A stretch of 64,000 nucleotides of DNA, from positions 14,122,862 to 14,186,861 of the forward strand of contig JABAKD010000023.1 of the NCBI GenBank assembly GCA_012845835.1. Direction: 5' to 3'. Below the pieces are notes generated by a model. It worked only from the letters and a program-made list of their open reading frames with translations. It made no database searches and had not been told where the DNA came from. The position numbers and the translations under genes are program-made. This document shows positions 33,628-44,630 of the stretch, in pieces. Every line of letters starts with the position of its first letter. Position 1 is the stretch's first letter. Source of the stretch: Undaria pinnatifida (Eukaryota > Sar > Phaeophyceae > Laminariales > Alariaceae).

Positions 33628-34788
33628 ATGCAATTGTGTCGCTATCTTTGCTTCTTTATTGTCCCTGCTTTGTTGTGTGATACGTGGACGCTCCACCAAC
33701 AGGGTGCGGCCCAAGGACCGGCAGATGACCTGATCTCGCAGAGTTGGGACAGTCAGACGAGAGATAAGTTGTTTCTTTCAAGAATCGACCCGGAGCGTAA
33801 AGAGGCCGCGACGACCTTCGCGCATGGGGACAAATACAACTGTCGGTCACAAAGCTTTCTCGGTTGAAGGTACGATTTGGGCACTGCTGCTGCGGCCCTT
33901 CCGCGTGCCCTGGGGCCGGCAGCGGCCACTACTATTGACATCGATTACTACAGGTACCGACTGTTTGTGCGGGACCTGGGCAGTACATTCGTGGGTTTTG
34001 ACACTTTGGCATACCGGGAAGCCGATTTGCGAAACGCCAAATACCCCGCGAACACTCAACCACTCTTCTTCGCACGGGGTCTTGGGGTTGTGTATTTACT
34101 GATCAGCGCTAGCCCCGAGGATCTCGACAGCGGCTACACTACTCTTGCCCGAGAAGTGGAAAAAGCACGCGATGACATCATAGCAGGTATACGGAGAGAA
34201 GGGCCAGCCATTCCGCCGCAGAAAAACTCCAACGCCAGCCTCATTTGCAAGACACACCAAGCAATCGGCGGTTTGCTGCTGCAGCGAGTCTTATCTGCTT
34301 TGGGTTACGACGTGTTTTATCACGTGACCTGGGGCATCAAAGTGCCAGCCGGTGACTTGAGTGCCCTCGACGAGGCAGCGAAGCGAGCGAACGACGAGAA
34401 GCCTCCCAGCGACGACCCTGAGATGTCTAACGCCTTTGACGTGGCGAACACCCGGCGAACCTCTAGCATTCCGGGAATGCGGTCGTACCCGATTGGAAGG
34501 AGCAATTTCGGTGATCGGATACTCCCGACAACCGCGACATCCATGCGGACGTATGGACAAGCTCCCGGGATTTTTGACCGCCCCCACGGGTCCACCCAGA
34601 CACGTTCGGGGACCCCGTGGCCTGGTATCGACAACATAACTTTTTACAACATCATTGACCACGACCTAAGGACAGGTGGACCGGTCACGTGGTTTCAGCC
34701 TAAGACTGTTGGGCGAGCCAAAAGAAAATTAACCCACCATCGTGGACTCCTGGACTCATTTCCACCACAGATGGCATGGCATTCCTGA
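33628..34788 (+). pseudogene. Unknown protein, first segment (frame 1, one internal TGA)
   Basis: The frame starts MQLCRYLCFFIVPALLCDTW, which resembles a signal peptide or membrane anchor (hydrophobic CRYLCFFIVPALLC). It is interrupted by TGA at 33865-33867 and continues in phase. The part after the TGA is well structured: TIDIDYYRYRLFVRDLG, FVGFDTLAYREADLRN, YLLISASPEDLDSGY, LAREVEKARDDIIAGIRR and LLLQRVLSALGYDVFYHV. It ends at TGA 34786, but reading probably leaves this frame before then, near 34690-34710. No family recognised. Together with the next three segments it forms a 4.4-kb coding unit. Confidence 0.5.
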
Positions 34789-35420
34789 AGAAGCACGGAC
34801 AGGGTCTTCGGATAGATGCGCGTGTTCGCGCGGTCACTGCCGGCGAAGCAGTTGCGTTAGCACAGCGCCTGTGAGTTTTAGACCTCGAAACGGCACTCAT
34901 TAAGCTTGGCCAATACCAAACAATACCAGAAACGAGCCCTGCAACCAATGCGACGACAGACGTGATTTATCTTCCTATCAACTTCGTGTCAATGGGGGTG
35001 TGGGTGGCGAACGCCATGCGGCTGGTGCAGCCCTCCCTTGCCGTGTTTCGAGGGAGAGACTCTAAGAAGACAACGCCGGCAATGATGAAGGCAGGTGCTG
35101 ACGTTTTGGCAGGCGTTGGTACGACCGATGCCGCTAATAGAGCATCATCTGGGCAGGATGAGGGCATATTCTGGTTGTATAGGCAGGAGACACTTCAAGC
35201 AGCACAAAACGCGGCACGTGGAGCGTCGGATGTATGTTTACCAAGTGTAAGGCACAATCCTGGACGCGCCGCGAGACGAAGCCCTGTGTTGGAACTGTCG
35301 AATGAGACCATTACGGCCTTGGCTGACGGCGAGCCTCTTCCCACTGCGGCTGATGGTGAATGCGGGCGTCATTTCGGAGACTGTTGGAGCGACCCACAGC
35401 ACCGGCCCACCACACGCTGA
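34700..35420 (+). pseudogene. Unknown protein, second segment (frame 3, one internal TGA)
   Basis: This frame reads PGLISTTDGMAFLKKHGQGL, ARVRAVTAGEAVALAQRL, TGA (34872-34874), then LDLETALIKLGQYQTIPE, VIYLPINFVSMGVWVANAM, KAGADVLAGVGTTDAANR and FWLYRQETLQAAQNAARG. The TGA lies in CTGTGAGT, which could also be a splice donor. The balanced, helix-rich composition argues it was coding. It overlaps the next segment at 35302-35420, where the phase advances by one. Confidence 0.45.
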
Positions 35421-36465
35421 CCCAGAGGTAGCCGCTATACGCAGTTCTGCCGTGGATCCATCCAATGCCGCTACAACGGTCTTGGCGAACAGCGAGGCCC
35501 GTAGGGCCGGGGACGGCTTCGGCGATGGGCAGGTGTTAGGCGCCGAGGAGGAAGCTGACCCTATCAACCCGCGTAGGTCGAGCATCCTCAGGGAAGACGA
35601 CGTGGAGGACCCTAACTTCAGCGAGCAGCAGGAGGGTTTACATAGCCCGTTTACTTCGGGGGGCGTTTCATCCAGCGCAAACCGGTCGCCCCGACCCGAA
35701 CGGGCAAGCCCCTGTGTTCGGACTATCGCGCCGAGGTCTCTTCCGGATACCGCAGTGGCATCTTCGGGTATCGGCGGAGGTTTAGAAATTTTGTCGCCCA
35801 TAGGTTCTATCAACGAACGACACATCGCTCGCGCACAAGTCGCTGGCGACACGTTTTTTTTGGGAGCTGAGGGAGGGGTGCAGCAACAGCTGGTAATGAC
35901 ACAGCAGGACTCTTGGCACCCGCTTGGGGAGATTGTCGAGTCCGACAACATAGATACCAGCTCTTGCTCTGGGTCAGACTTCAGAGAGTTCTCGGACGAT
36001 GGGACCGATTCGCTCAGTAGCAGATGCGGGGGCGAGGACGAACAGCTCGACCACCGGGAGGAAAACGACGATGAAACCGGTAGGGATACTGACCGCGATG
36101 GTATTGAGAACGATTGACTGCAACCAGTGAAACATTTTCAAGAACAAATCGGGTTAGGGTTAGATCATTGTGATGCTGGAGGCTTCGATGAGGATGACGT
36201 CGGGTCAGGGTTAGCTCCCGACCAGTCTCCACCAGAAGACGACGATACGTCTTCCGTTCGTGGTTTTGTTATGGGCAGCCCGAAACGCGGGGAGTTACCG
36301 ACTCGCCAGGTACGTGAGCTGTCGTTATTCGGCGAAAGTGCGAGTGCTACTGGAAGCGGTGTCACACGCAGGGTTAGGACTGACGCGGTGGACGCTGCTG
36401 TCAGAGCCTCTGGCCCGGGTACCTTTGGAGGTGAATTAACCCCTCTCAGGCGCATCGACTGGTGA
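35302..36465 (+). pseudogene. Unknown protein, third segment, acidic and Ser-rich (frame 1, one internal TGA)
   Basis: The frame runs through GDGFGDGQVLGAEEEADPIN, REDDVEDPNFSEQQEG, CSGSDFREFSDDGTDSLSS and a very acidic end, DDETGRDTDRDGIEND. It then meets TGA (36115-36117) and goes on in phase as LQPVKHFQEQIGLGLDHCDA, FDEDDVGSGLAPDQSPPEDD to a TGA at 36463. It looks like an intrinsically disordered, acidic region. A telomere-like word (36150-36162) lies inside the frame. The function is unknown. Confidence 0.45.
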
Positions 36466-38051
36466 AAACATGCGGAAAAAATGTAGAGAGCTGTCCGAAG
36501 TTGGTTGGTAGGCGGGCCCGTGCCAGCGGCGATATTAGATCCGACGACTGTTTACCACGGAGGGATGGCCCCTCGTTCGTCCATGGCTCGACACGGCCAG
36601 AGTCTTGTCCCCTGAACGGTTTGGCAGACGGGATGCAGGGACGTCAATTGGCAGCCGGGATGCAGGGACCTCAATTGGAACAGGAATACCAAAATAAATC
36701 AAGCGTTGCAGGTGGCTGTGTCTATGCTACCGAGCTAAGCGGACGTGGGGGATCCAGTAGTGGGTTAGGTGGTATCAGCAAGAGTTCCACACGCGGAGAA
36801 CTGTCAGCGGTTCTTGGGGACTCTAGTGGTGGCGTCTTGGATGGAATGTTATTCTATGGGGCGGTAGGTGGAAGGATCCGGATGTCAACACCGGAAGAAT
36901 CGATACGGATTCATGAACCACGCAGTGGCGGTAACAACACAGGAAGCAGCGGTGATGATGTTGGTGATGGTGTTGGCGGTGATGGTGGTATGACTGATGG
37001 GATCGCGGTAGATGGCGTGAAAAGACGCAGCATCAGGTATTATTTTGGGGGGGAAGGTTTAGGGGTTGAATTGGTGGCGAGTTCTACAGGTGGCAACCCC
37101 AAAGTGAGTAGTGGGGATGGTAGTGGTGGCACGGATGGAATCGCGGTCGATGGCGTTCCAAGCGACGGGTCTTCCCCATGCAGAGGAGAGACAAAGGGTG
37201 GATTTGTAGCGAGCCTTACAGGCGGTCGCCGTGGAGGTGTTGGTGGTTGTGTGAACGGAATCGCAGTTGGTAGGATTGTCACGGATAACGGCATTGGTTG
37301 CACAGTAGGTGAAAAATTAACGAGTGCATTAGGGACGCCCAATGCCGTGTATGAGATTATGGAGAGGACCTGCTTTAAAGGCGACCTTCCGCAGGTTGGT
37401 GAAAACGATCGTAGTGTAACTACATCAAGAGGCAGTGTCGAAAGCGATGGTGATCGCAGTGTTGGTCGTAGCAAGAATGGTGACGATGGGGGGCCAGGGC
37501 TATGTAACAGAAGTTTAGCTTTCGGTAAAGAGCGGGCCTCCGAAGTTTTGACACAGGCCCTTGGTAGCAGAGAAACCACAGAGGCGAGTGACAACACAGT
37601 GAGTAGTCACAGCCTAAGCGACGCGAGCCCAAACGCCAACGGGCGTGGAATGGTGGTCAGTGTTGATAACGGTGACAGTGATGTCGGACCACTGTCACAC
37701 AACAGCACGAACGCCTCGACAGAGGGTGTTCCGCGCCCGGAAGCTCTGCGTGGTTGCAGTGTGCGTCGATCTAACACTACCCCATTTCCTAGTGGTGCGC
37801 GTGAGAGGGGTGGTCGCAAGGTGTTTGGACTAGCTGGGTGTACAAGAGATCGTGACTCATCTGGTACACCTGGTGAATGTGATGGTATCTCGGTGCGTGG
37901 AGCAGGTAGTTCGTCGGATGAGGTAGTTTCAAGCGTAGTCGAAAACCAGTCCCAGCGGAGGAAGTTGTTTGCCGCTAGTGAATTCGCAGGAGGAGCGGGG
38001 CGGATCTGCTGCTCCTTGCGGCGTAGAGAGTGTTTAAGGCAAGCCTGGTAA
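36462..38051 (+). CDS. Unknown protein, last segment, Gly/Ser-rich with TDGIAVDGV repeats
   Basis: About 529 codons, open to a TAA at 38049-38051. It is rich in Gly, Ser, Asp and Arg, with three copies of a DGIAV(D)G motif (MTDGIAVDGVK, GTDGIAVDGVP, VNGIAVGRI) spaced 40-60 residues apart. DNA around the repeats is (GGTGAT)-rich (36950-36990). The C-terminus is basic and Cys-containing (RICCSLRRRECLRQAW). There is no recognised domain. I read it as the distal, low-complexity part of the same decayed or multi-exon gene as the three segments upstream; the first codon given is not an ATG and is not a real start. Confidence 0.45.
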   Translation: MKTCGKNVESCPKLVGRRARASGDIRSDDCLPRRDGPSFVHGSTRPESCPLNGLADGMQGRQLAAGMQGPQLEQEYQNKSSVAGGCVYATELSGRGGSSSGLGGISKSSTRGELSAVLGDSSGGVLDGMLFYGAVGGRIRMSTPEESIRIHEPRSGGNNTGSSGDDVGDGVGGDGGMTDGIAVDGVKRRSIRYYFGGEGLGVELVASSTGGNPKVSSGDGSGGTDGIAVDGVPSDGSSPCRGETKGGFVASLTGGRRGGVGGCVNGIAVGRIVTDNGIGCTVGEKLTSALGTPNAVYEIMERTCFKGDLPQVGENDRSVTTSRGSVESDGDRSVGRSKNGDDGGPGLCNRSLAFGKERASEVLTQALGSRETTEASDNTVSSHSLSDASPNANGRGMVVSVDNGDSDVGPLSHNSTNASTEGVPRPEALRGCSVRRSNTTPFPSGARERGGRKVFGLAGCTRDRDSSGTPGECDGISVRGAGSSSDEVVSSVVENQSQRRKLFAASEFAGGAGRICCSLRRRECLRQAW

Positions 38052-38799
38052 TGTAAACGAGATGGGTCAAGGTGTTGACCTGTGCGAAGTCCTCGAATCG
38101 ATTTAGTAGAAATGGCGACTGAGTATAAAGCTTCGACGTGGTGGCGGGGGGCATGGGGGTATGACGTGGTCAACCTCGGCTAGCGAGCCAGGCGGCAGGC
38201 CTGGTCAGGGACGAAAATGCGAGAACGCGGCGAATGTGTACTTGGAGGTGTGGAGAATATACGGCCATGACTGGAAGAGAAAGGTGTGCTTGGAAAAAAA
38301 GGGATGCGTGTCACGAACAAACAGTGCAGATGATGGACCGACTCGACATCCGTTCTGGTGACAAAACGGGGGGGGTGGATGGTAAGCCGTAAAATCGGGA
38401 TAAGCGGTCCCCCGGGCGTTGGCAGGGGCGGCCTTACAGCTCTTGCCAAATATCGGCACCGTCTTCGCGGCCGTCACGTAGCACGCCCCGGCGGGTCCAT
38501 AGGTGAACGCGGGGTAAGCGGAAACAAAGCACGGGGCCCGGCGCACGACCCACTATCACAAGGGCCTATCCCATGGGAAGTGTTCGCACGAAATCGGGTA
38601 CGTGATGTGGCTACTGGAGAAAGTGTTGCTGACACCGGATCATGGTTCTTCGTTCCCCTATCTTTGGAAGTATTCAAAATGACGCCCCCAAAGAAATACA
38701 TGTACCTCAGGCCGTTAAATTGGGGAAAGGTGAATACACTATACAGACGCGTCTCCCTGAAAAAACGTTCATAGCGGCGAATATGTCAACGAGGAGGGG
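38052..38799 (+). other. Region downstream of the unknown coding unit
   Basis: No domain recognised. A frame at 38642-38920 (PKEIHVPQAVKLGKGEYTIQ, then LEMHPEGELLSRWHADLRKT) runs into the first copy of the next tandem repeat and could be a real C-terminus that was later duplicated as DNA. Confidence 0.3.
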
Positions 38800-39550
38800 A
38801 CCGGGGGATCGGGCGCGCTTGCTTGAAATGCATCCTGAGGGAGAACTTCTCAGTAGGTGGCATGCCGACCTTAGGAAGACTCTTGAAATGAACGTGCCAC
38901 TGCCACTGCCTTTCTCCTAGTGTACTGGGGTGCCTTCGTGGAAAAGTTGGGGGGTTTCGATAAGTAGGGTTTTCTAATAGCTCCGGGGGAATAACTCCGG
39001 GGGGTCGGGCGCGCTTGCTTGGAATGCATCCTGAGGGAGAACTTCTCAGTAAGTGGAATGCCGACCTTAGAAAGACTCATGACGCGAACGTGCCACTGCC
39101 ACTGCCTCTCTCCTAGTGTACTGTGGTGCCTTCGTGGAAAGGTTGGGGGGTTTCGATACGTAGGGTTTTCTAATAGCTCCGGGGGATCGGGCGCGCTTGC
39201 TTGAAATGCATCCAGAGGGAGAACTTCCCAGTAAGTGGCATGCCGACCTCAGAAAGACTCATGAAGCGAACGTGCCACTGCCACTGCTTCTCTTCTAGGG
39301 TACTGTGGTGCATTCGTGGAAAGGTTGGGTGGTTTCGATCGTAGGGTTTTCTAATAGCTCCGGGGGATCGGGCGCGCTTGCTTGAAATGCACCTAGAGGG
39401 AGACTTCCCAGTAAGTGGCATACCGACCTCAGAAAGACTCATGAAGCGAACGTGCCACTGCCACTGCCTCTCTTCTAGTGTACTGTGGTGCCTTCGTGGA
39501 TAGGTTGGGTGGTTTCGATACGTAGGGTTTTCTAAGTGCCTTCGTGGAAA
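38800..39550. repeat. Tandem repeat of about 181-196 bp, 4 copies
   Basis: The landmark gcgcgctt recurs at 38813, 39009, 39191 and 39372. Each unit has gcttg.(t/g)gaaatgca, gagggaga.cttc, gccgacct.ag.aagactc, cgtgccactgccactgc and ccttcgtgga.aggttg.g.ggtttcgat. The last copies carry small deletions. It lies 370 bp upstream of the telomeric tract. Confidence 0.85.
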
Positions 39551-39920
39551 GGTTTGATTATTTCAATACGTAGGGGATTCAAGTCCGCTAACCCCAGCGG
39601 TCCGCAGTGGGCTTCTCTCCTTTTGCCGTTCAATGGCGTTAAGGATGGTATTTCTTGTTAGTGTATGATATCATCCAGCGTATCCCTTGTCAAGGAAAGC
39701 ACTCGTCGATGGCAACGTGCTGTAGTCGACGTAAACTTGTGGGGTAAGGGTTAAGGGTCAACGTGTACGTCTTAAATAATTTACATGTCAAGACGAGAAG
39801 CAATTTTGGAGGTTCGACGTGTGGATGGGCAACAGACGATCCAGCCCTTGGGCCCGCTCATCCACCCTACCCTATCCGGGCGGTTGCCGAAGGCTAACCC
39901 GGCGGTTAACCTTGAAACAG
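39551..39920. other. Spacer between two tandem arrays
   Basis: Non-coding on inspection. It carries two isolated telomere-like words near 39745-39760. Confidence 0.4.
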
Positions 39921-39970
39921 GGTTAGGGTTAAGGTTAGGGTTAGGGTTAGGGTTAGGGTTAGGGTTAGGG

Positions 39971-40011
<41 letters not shown>

Positions 40012-40039
40012 GGTTAGGGTTAGGGTTAGGGTTAGGGTT
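39921..40039 (+). repeat. Telomeric repeat tract (TTAGGG)n, about 19 units
   Basis: An almost perfect run of ggttag units with two variants (one gttaagg near the start, one tttaggg near 39990). The G-rich strand is the plus strand, so if it were a chromosome end the end would lie to the right. It passes without a spacer into the 204-bp satellite. Confidence 0.95.
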
Positions 40040-43000
40040 GTACACCCTAGTGCGCCTTTAATAATTAGTTTGTTAAGATCTTTTTTGCAACACCATTCTT
40101 CAGACTCATAACGACCCCCCTGTTAAATCGTGGTAACAACGTGTGGTGGAAACCAAAGAAATGCTGCCTCACACTCCTTCAAGGACGCCCCCTTCACGCC
40201 TTCGCCCAGGACCCGAACAAATTCCACCATTCTGCCAGTGTTGTACACCCTAGTGCGCCTTTAATAATTAGTTGTGTTAAGATCTTTTTTGCAACAATAT
40301 TCTTCAGACTCATAACGACCCCCCTGTTAAATCGTGGTAACAACGTGTGGTGGAAACCAAAGAAATGCTGCATCACACTCCTTCAAGGACGCCCCCTTCA
40401 CGCCCTCGCCCAGGACCCGAACAAATTCCACCATTCTGCCGGTGTTGTACACCCTAGAGCGCCTTTAATAATTAGTTGTGTTAAGATCGTTTTTGCAACA
40501 CTATCCTTCAGATCCATAGCGACCCCCCTGTTAAATCTTGGTAACAACGTGTGGTGGAAACCAAAGAAATGCCGCCTCACACTCCTTCAAGGACGCCCCC
40601 TTCACGCCCTCGCCCAGGACCCGAACAAATTCCACCATTCTGCCGGTGTTGTACAACCTAGTGTGCCTTTAATAATTAGTTGTGTTAAGATCTTTTTTGC
40701 AACAATATTCTTCAGACCCATAACGACCCCCCTGTTAAATCTTGGTAACAACGTGTGGTGGAAACCGAAGAAATGCCGCCACACACTCCATCAAGGACGC
40801 CCCTTCACGCCTTCGCCCAGGACCCGATCAAATTCCACCATTCTGCCGGTGTTGTACACCCTAGTGCGCCTTTAATAATTAGTTGTGTCAAGATCGTTTT
40901 GCAACGATATTCTTCAGACTTGTACACTCTAGTGCGCCTTTAATAATTAGTTGTGTTAAGATCTTTTTTGCATCAATATTCTTCAGACTCATAACGACCC
41001 CCCTGTTAAATCGTGGTAACAACGTGTGGTGGAAACCAAAGAAATGTTGCCTCACACTCCATCAAGGACGCCCCCTTCACGCCTTCGCCCAGGACCCGAA
41101 CAAATTCCACCATTCTGCCGGTGTTGTACACCCTAGTGCGCCTTTAATAATTAGTTGTGTTAAGATCTTTTTTGCAACAATATTCTTCAGACCCATAACG
41201 ACCCCCCTGTTAAATCGTGGTAACAACGTGTGGTGGAAACCAAAGAAATGCTGCCTCACACTCCTTCAAGGACGCCCCCTTCACGCCCTCGCCCAGGACC
41301 CGAACAAATTCCACCATTCTGCCAGTGTTGTACACCCTTGTGCGCCTTTAATAATTAGTTGTGTTAAGATCTTTTTTGCAACAATATTCTTCAGACTCAT
41401 AACGACCCCCCTGTTAAATCGTGGTAACAACGTGTGGTGGAAACCAAAGAAATGCTGCCTCACACTCCTTCGAGGACGCCCCCTTCACGCCCTCGCCCAG
41501 GACCCGAACAAATTCCACCATTCTGCCGGTGTTGTACACCCTAGTGCGCCTTTTAATTAGTTGTGTTAAGATCTTTTTTGCAACAACATTCTTCAGACTC
41601 ATAACGACCCCCCTGTTAAATCGTGGTAACAACGTGTGGTGGAAACCAAAGAAATGCCGCCTCACACTCCTTCAAGGACGCCCCCTTCACGCCCTCGCCC
41701 AGGACCCGAACAAATTCCACCATTCTGCCAGTGTTGTACACCCTAGTGCGCCTTTAAAAATTGTTGTGTTAAGATCTTTTTCGCAACACTATTCTTCAGA
41801 CCCATAACGACCCCCCTGGTGAATCTTGGTAACAACGTGTGGTGGAAACCGAAGAAATGCCGCCTCACACTCCTTCAAGGACGCCCCCTTCACGCCTTCG
41901 CCCAGGACCCGAACAAATTCCACCATTCTGCCGGTGTTGTACACCCTAGTGCGCCTTTAATAATTTGTTGTGTTAAGATCTTTTCGCAACACTATTCTTC
42001 AGACCCATAACGACCGCCCTGGTGAATCTTGGTAACAACGTGTGGTGGAAACCGAAGAAATGCCGCCTCACACTCCTTCAAGGACGCCCCCTTCACGCCC
42101 TCGCCCAGGACCCGAACAAATTCCACCATTCTGCCGGTGTTGTACACCCTAGTGCGCCTTTAATAATTTGTTGTGTTAAGATCTTTTTCGCAACACTATT
42201 CTTCAGACCCATGACGATCCCCCTGTTAAATCTTGGTAACAACGTGTATTGGAAACCAATAAAATGCCGCCTCACACTCCTTCAAGGACGCCCCTTTCAC
42301 GCCCTCGCCCAGGACCCGAACAAATTCCACCATTCTGCCGGTGTTGTACACCCTAGTGCGCCTTTAATAATTTGTTGTGTTAAGATCTTTTTCGCAACAC
42401 TTCTTCAGACCCATAACGACCCCCCTGGTGAATCTTGGTAACAACGTGTGGTGGAAACCGAAGGAATGCCGCCTCACACTCCTTCAAGGACGCCCCTTCA
42501 CGCCCTCGCCCAGGACCCGAACAAATTCCACCATTCTGCCGGTGTTGTACACCCTAGTGCGCCTTTAATAATTTGTTGTGTTAAGATTTTTTTCGCAACA
42601 CTATTCTTCAGACCCATAACGACCCCCCTGTTAAATCTTGGTAACAACGTGTGGTGGAAACCAAAGAAATGCCGCCTCACACTCCTTCAAGGACGCCCCT
42701 TTCACGCCCTCGCCCAGGACCCGAACAAATTCCACCATTCTGCCGGTGTTGTACACCCTAGTGCGCCTTTAATAATTTGTTGTGTTAAGATCTTTTTCGC
42801 AACACTATTCTTCAGACCCATAACGACCCCCCTGTTAAATCTTGGTACAACGTGTGGTGGAAACCAAAGAAATGCCGCCTCACACTCCTTCAAGGACGCC
42901 CCCTTCACGCCCTCGCCAGGACCCGAACAAATTCCACCATTCTGCCGGTGTTGTACACCCTAGTGCGCCTTTAATAATTTGTTGTGTTAAGATCTTTTTC

Positions 43001-44130
43001 GCAACACTATTCTTCAGACCCATAACGACCCCCCTGTTAAATCTTGGTAACAACGTGTGGTGGAAACCAAAGAAATGCCGCCTCACACTCCTTCAAGGAC
43101 GCCCCCTTCACGCCTTCGCCCAGGACCCGAACAAATTCCACCATTCTGCCGGTGTTGTACACCCTAGTGCGCCTTTAATAATTTGTTGTGTTAAGATCTT
43201 TTTCGCAACACTATTCTTCAGACCCATAACGACCCCCTGGTGAATCTTGGTAACAACGTGTGGTGGAAACCAAAGAAATGCCGCCTCACACTCCTTCAAG
43301 GACGCCCCCTTCACGCCTTCGCCCAGGACCCGAACAAATTCCACCATTCTGCCGGTGTTGTACACCCTAGTGCGCCTTTAATAACTTGTTGTGTTAAGAT
43401 CTTTTTCGCAACACTATTCTTCAGACCCATAACGACCCCCCTGTTAAATCTTGGTAACAACGTGTGGTGGAAACCAAAGAAATGCCGCCTCACACTCCTT
43501 CAAGGACGCCCCCTTCACGCCTTCGCCCAGGACCCGAACAAATTCCACCATTCTGCCGGTGTTGTACACCCTAGTGCGCCTTTAATAATTTGTTGTGTTA
43601 AGATCTTTTTCGCAACACTATTCTTCAGACCCATAACGACCCCCCTGGTGAATCTTGGTAACAACGTGTGGTGGAAACCGAAGAAATGCCGCCTCACACT
43701 CCTTCAAGGACGCCCCCTTCACGCCCTCGCCCAGGACCCGAACAATTCCACCATTCTGCCGGTGTTGTACACCCTAGTGCGCCTTTAATAATTTGTTGTG
43801 TTAAGATCTTTTTCGCAACACTATTCTTCAGACCCATAACGACCCCCCTGTTAAATCTTGGTAACAACGTGTGGTGGAAACCAAAGAAATGCCGCCTCAC
43901 ACTCCTTCAAGGACGCCCCCTTCACGCCCTCGCCCAGGACCCGAACAAATTCCACCATTCTGCCGGTGTTGTACACCCTAGTGCGCCTTTAATAATTAGT
44001 TGTGTTAAGATCTTTTTCGCAACACTATTCTTCAGACCCATAACGACCCCCCTGTTAAATCTTGGTAACAACGTGTGGTGGAAACCGAAGAAATGCCGCC
44101 TCACACTCCTTCAAGGACGCCCCCTTCACG
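40040..44130 (+). repeat. 204-bp satellite, about 20 copies
   Basis: The landmark tgtacaccctag recurs at 40242, 40446, 40650 (variant), 40853, 41125 and so on with period 203-205; a 67-bp partial copy starts at 40920. The unit is a multiple of three, and each copy is open on both strands (plus VVHPSAPLI, NNVWWKPKKC, QDPNKFHHSA; minus HFFGFHHTLLPRFNRGV, CTTPAEWWNLFGSWA). Early copies have aataattagttgtg and aaatcgtgg; copies from about 41940 have aataatttgttgtg, ctttttcgcaac and aatcttgg. The array runs into an assembly gap. I treat the long frames as by-products of the repeat, not a gene. Confidence 0.95.
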
Positions 44131-44630
44131 NNNNNNNNNNNNNNNNNNNNNNNNNNNNNNNNNNNNNNNNNNNNNNNNNNNNNNNNNNNNNNNNNNNNNN
44201 NNNNNNNNNNNNNNNNNNNNNNNNNNNNNNNNNNNNNNNNNNNNNNNNNNNNNNNNNNNNNNNNNNNNNNNNNNNNNNNNNNNNNNNNNNNNNNNNNNNN
44301 NNNNNNNNNNNNNNNNNNNNNNNNNNNNNNNNNNNNNNNNNNNNNNNNNNNNNNNNNNNNNNNNNNNNNNNNNNNNNNNNNNNNNNNNNNNNNNNNNNNN
44401 NNNNNNNNNNNNNNNNNNNNNNNNNNNNNNNNNNNNNNNNNNNNNNNNNNNNNNNNNNNNNNNNNNNNNNNNNNNNNNNNNNNNNNNNNNNNNNNNNNNN
44501 NNNNNNNNNNNNNNNNNNNNNNNNNNNNNNNNNNNNNNNNNNNNNNNNNNNNNNNNNNNNNNNNNNNNNNNNNNNNNNNNNNNNNNNNNNNNNNNNNNNN
44601 NNNNNNNNNNNNNNNNNNNNNNNNNNNNNN
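44131..44630. other. Assembly gap, 500 N
   Basis: Exactly 500 N, a conventional placeholder length. The satellite stops at its left edge and a C-tract repeat begins at its right edge, so the true satellite length is unknown. Confidence 0.98.

Noticed and set aside
33628-38051. Genetic code with TGA as sense codon
   Set aside because: The integrase segment and pogo frame need no recoding, pol also contains a TAG, and CGA-to-TGA decay or introns explain the pattern more simply; kept only as an alternative in the findings.
40040-44130. Long repeated protein family on both strands
   Set aside because: Frames arise because the satellite unit is 204 bp (a multiple of three); both strands are open equally and indels break them.
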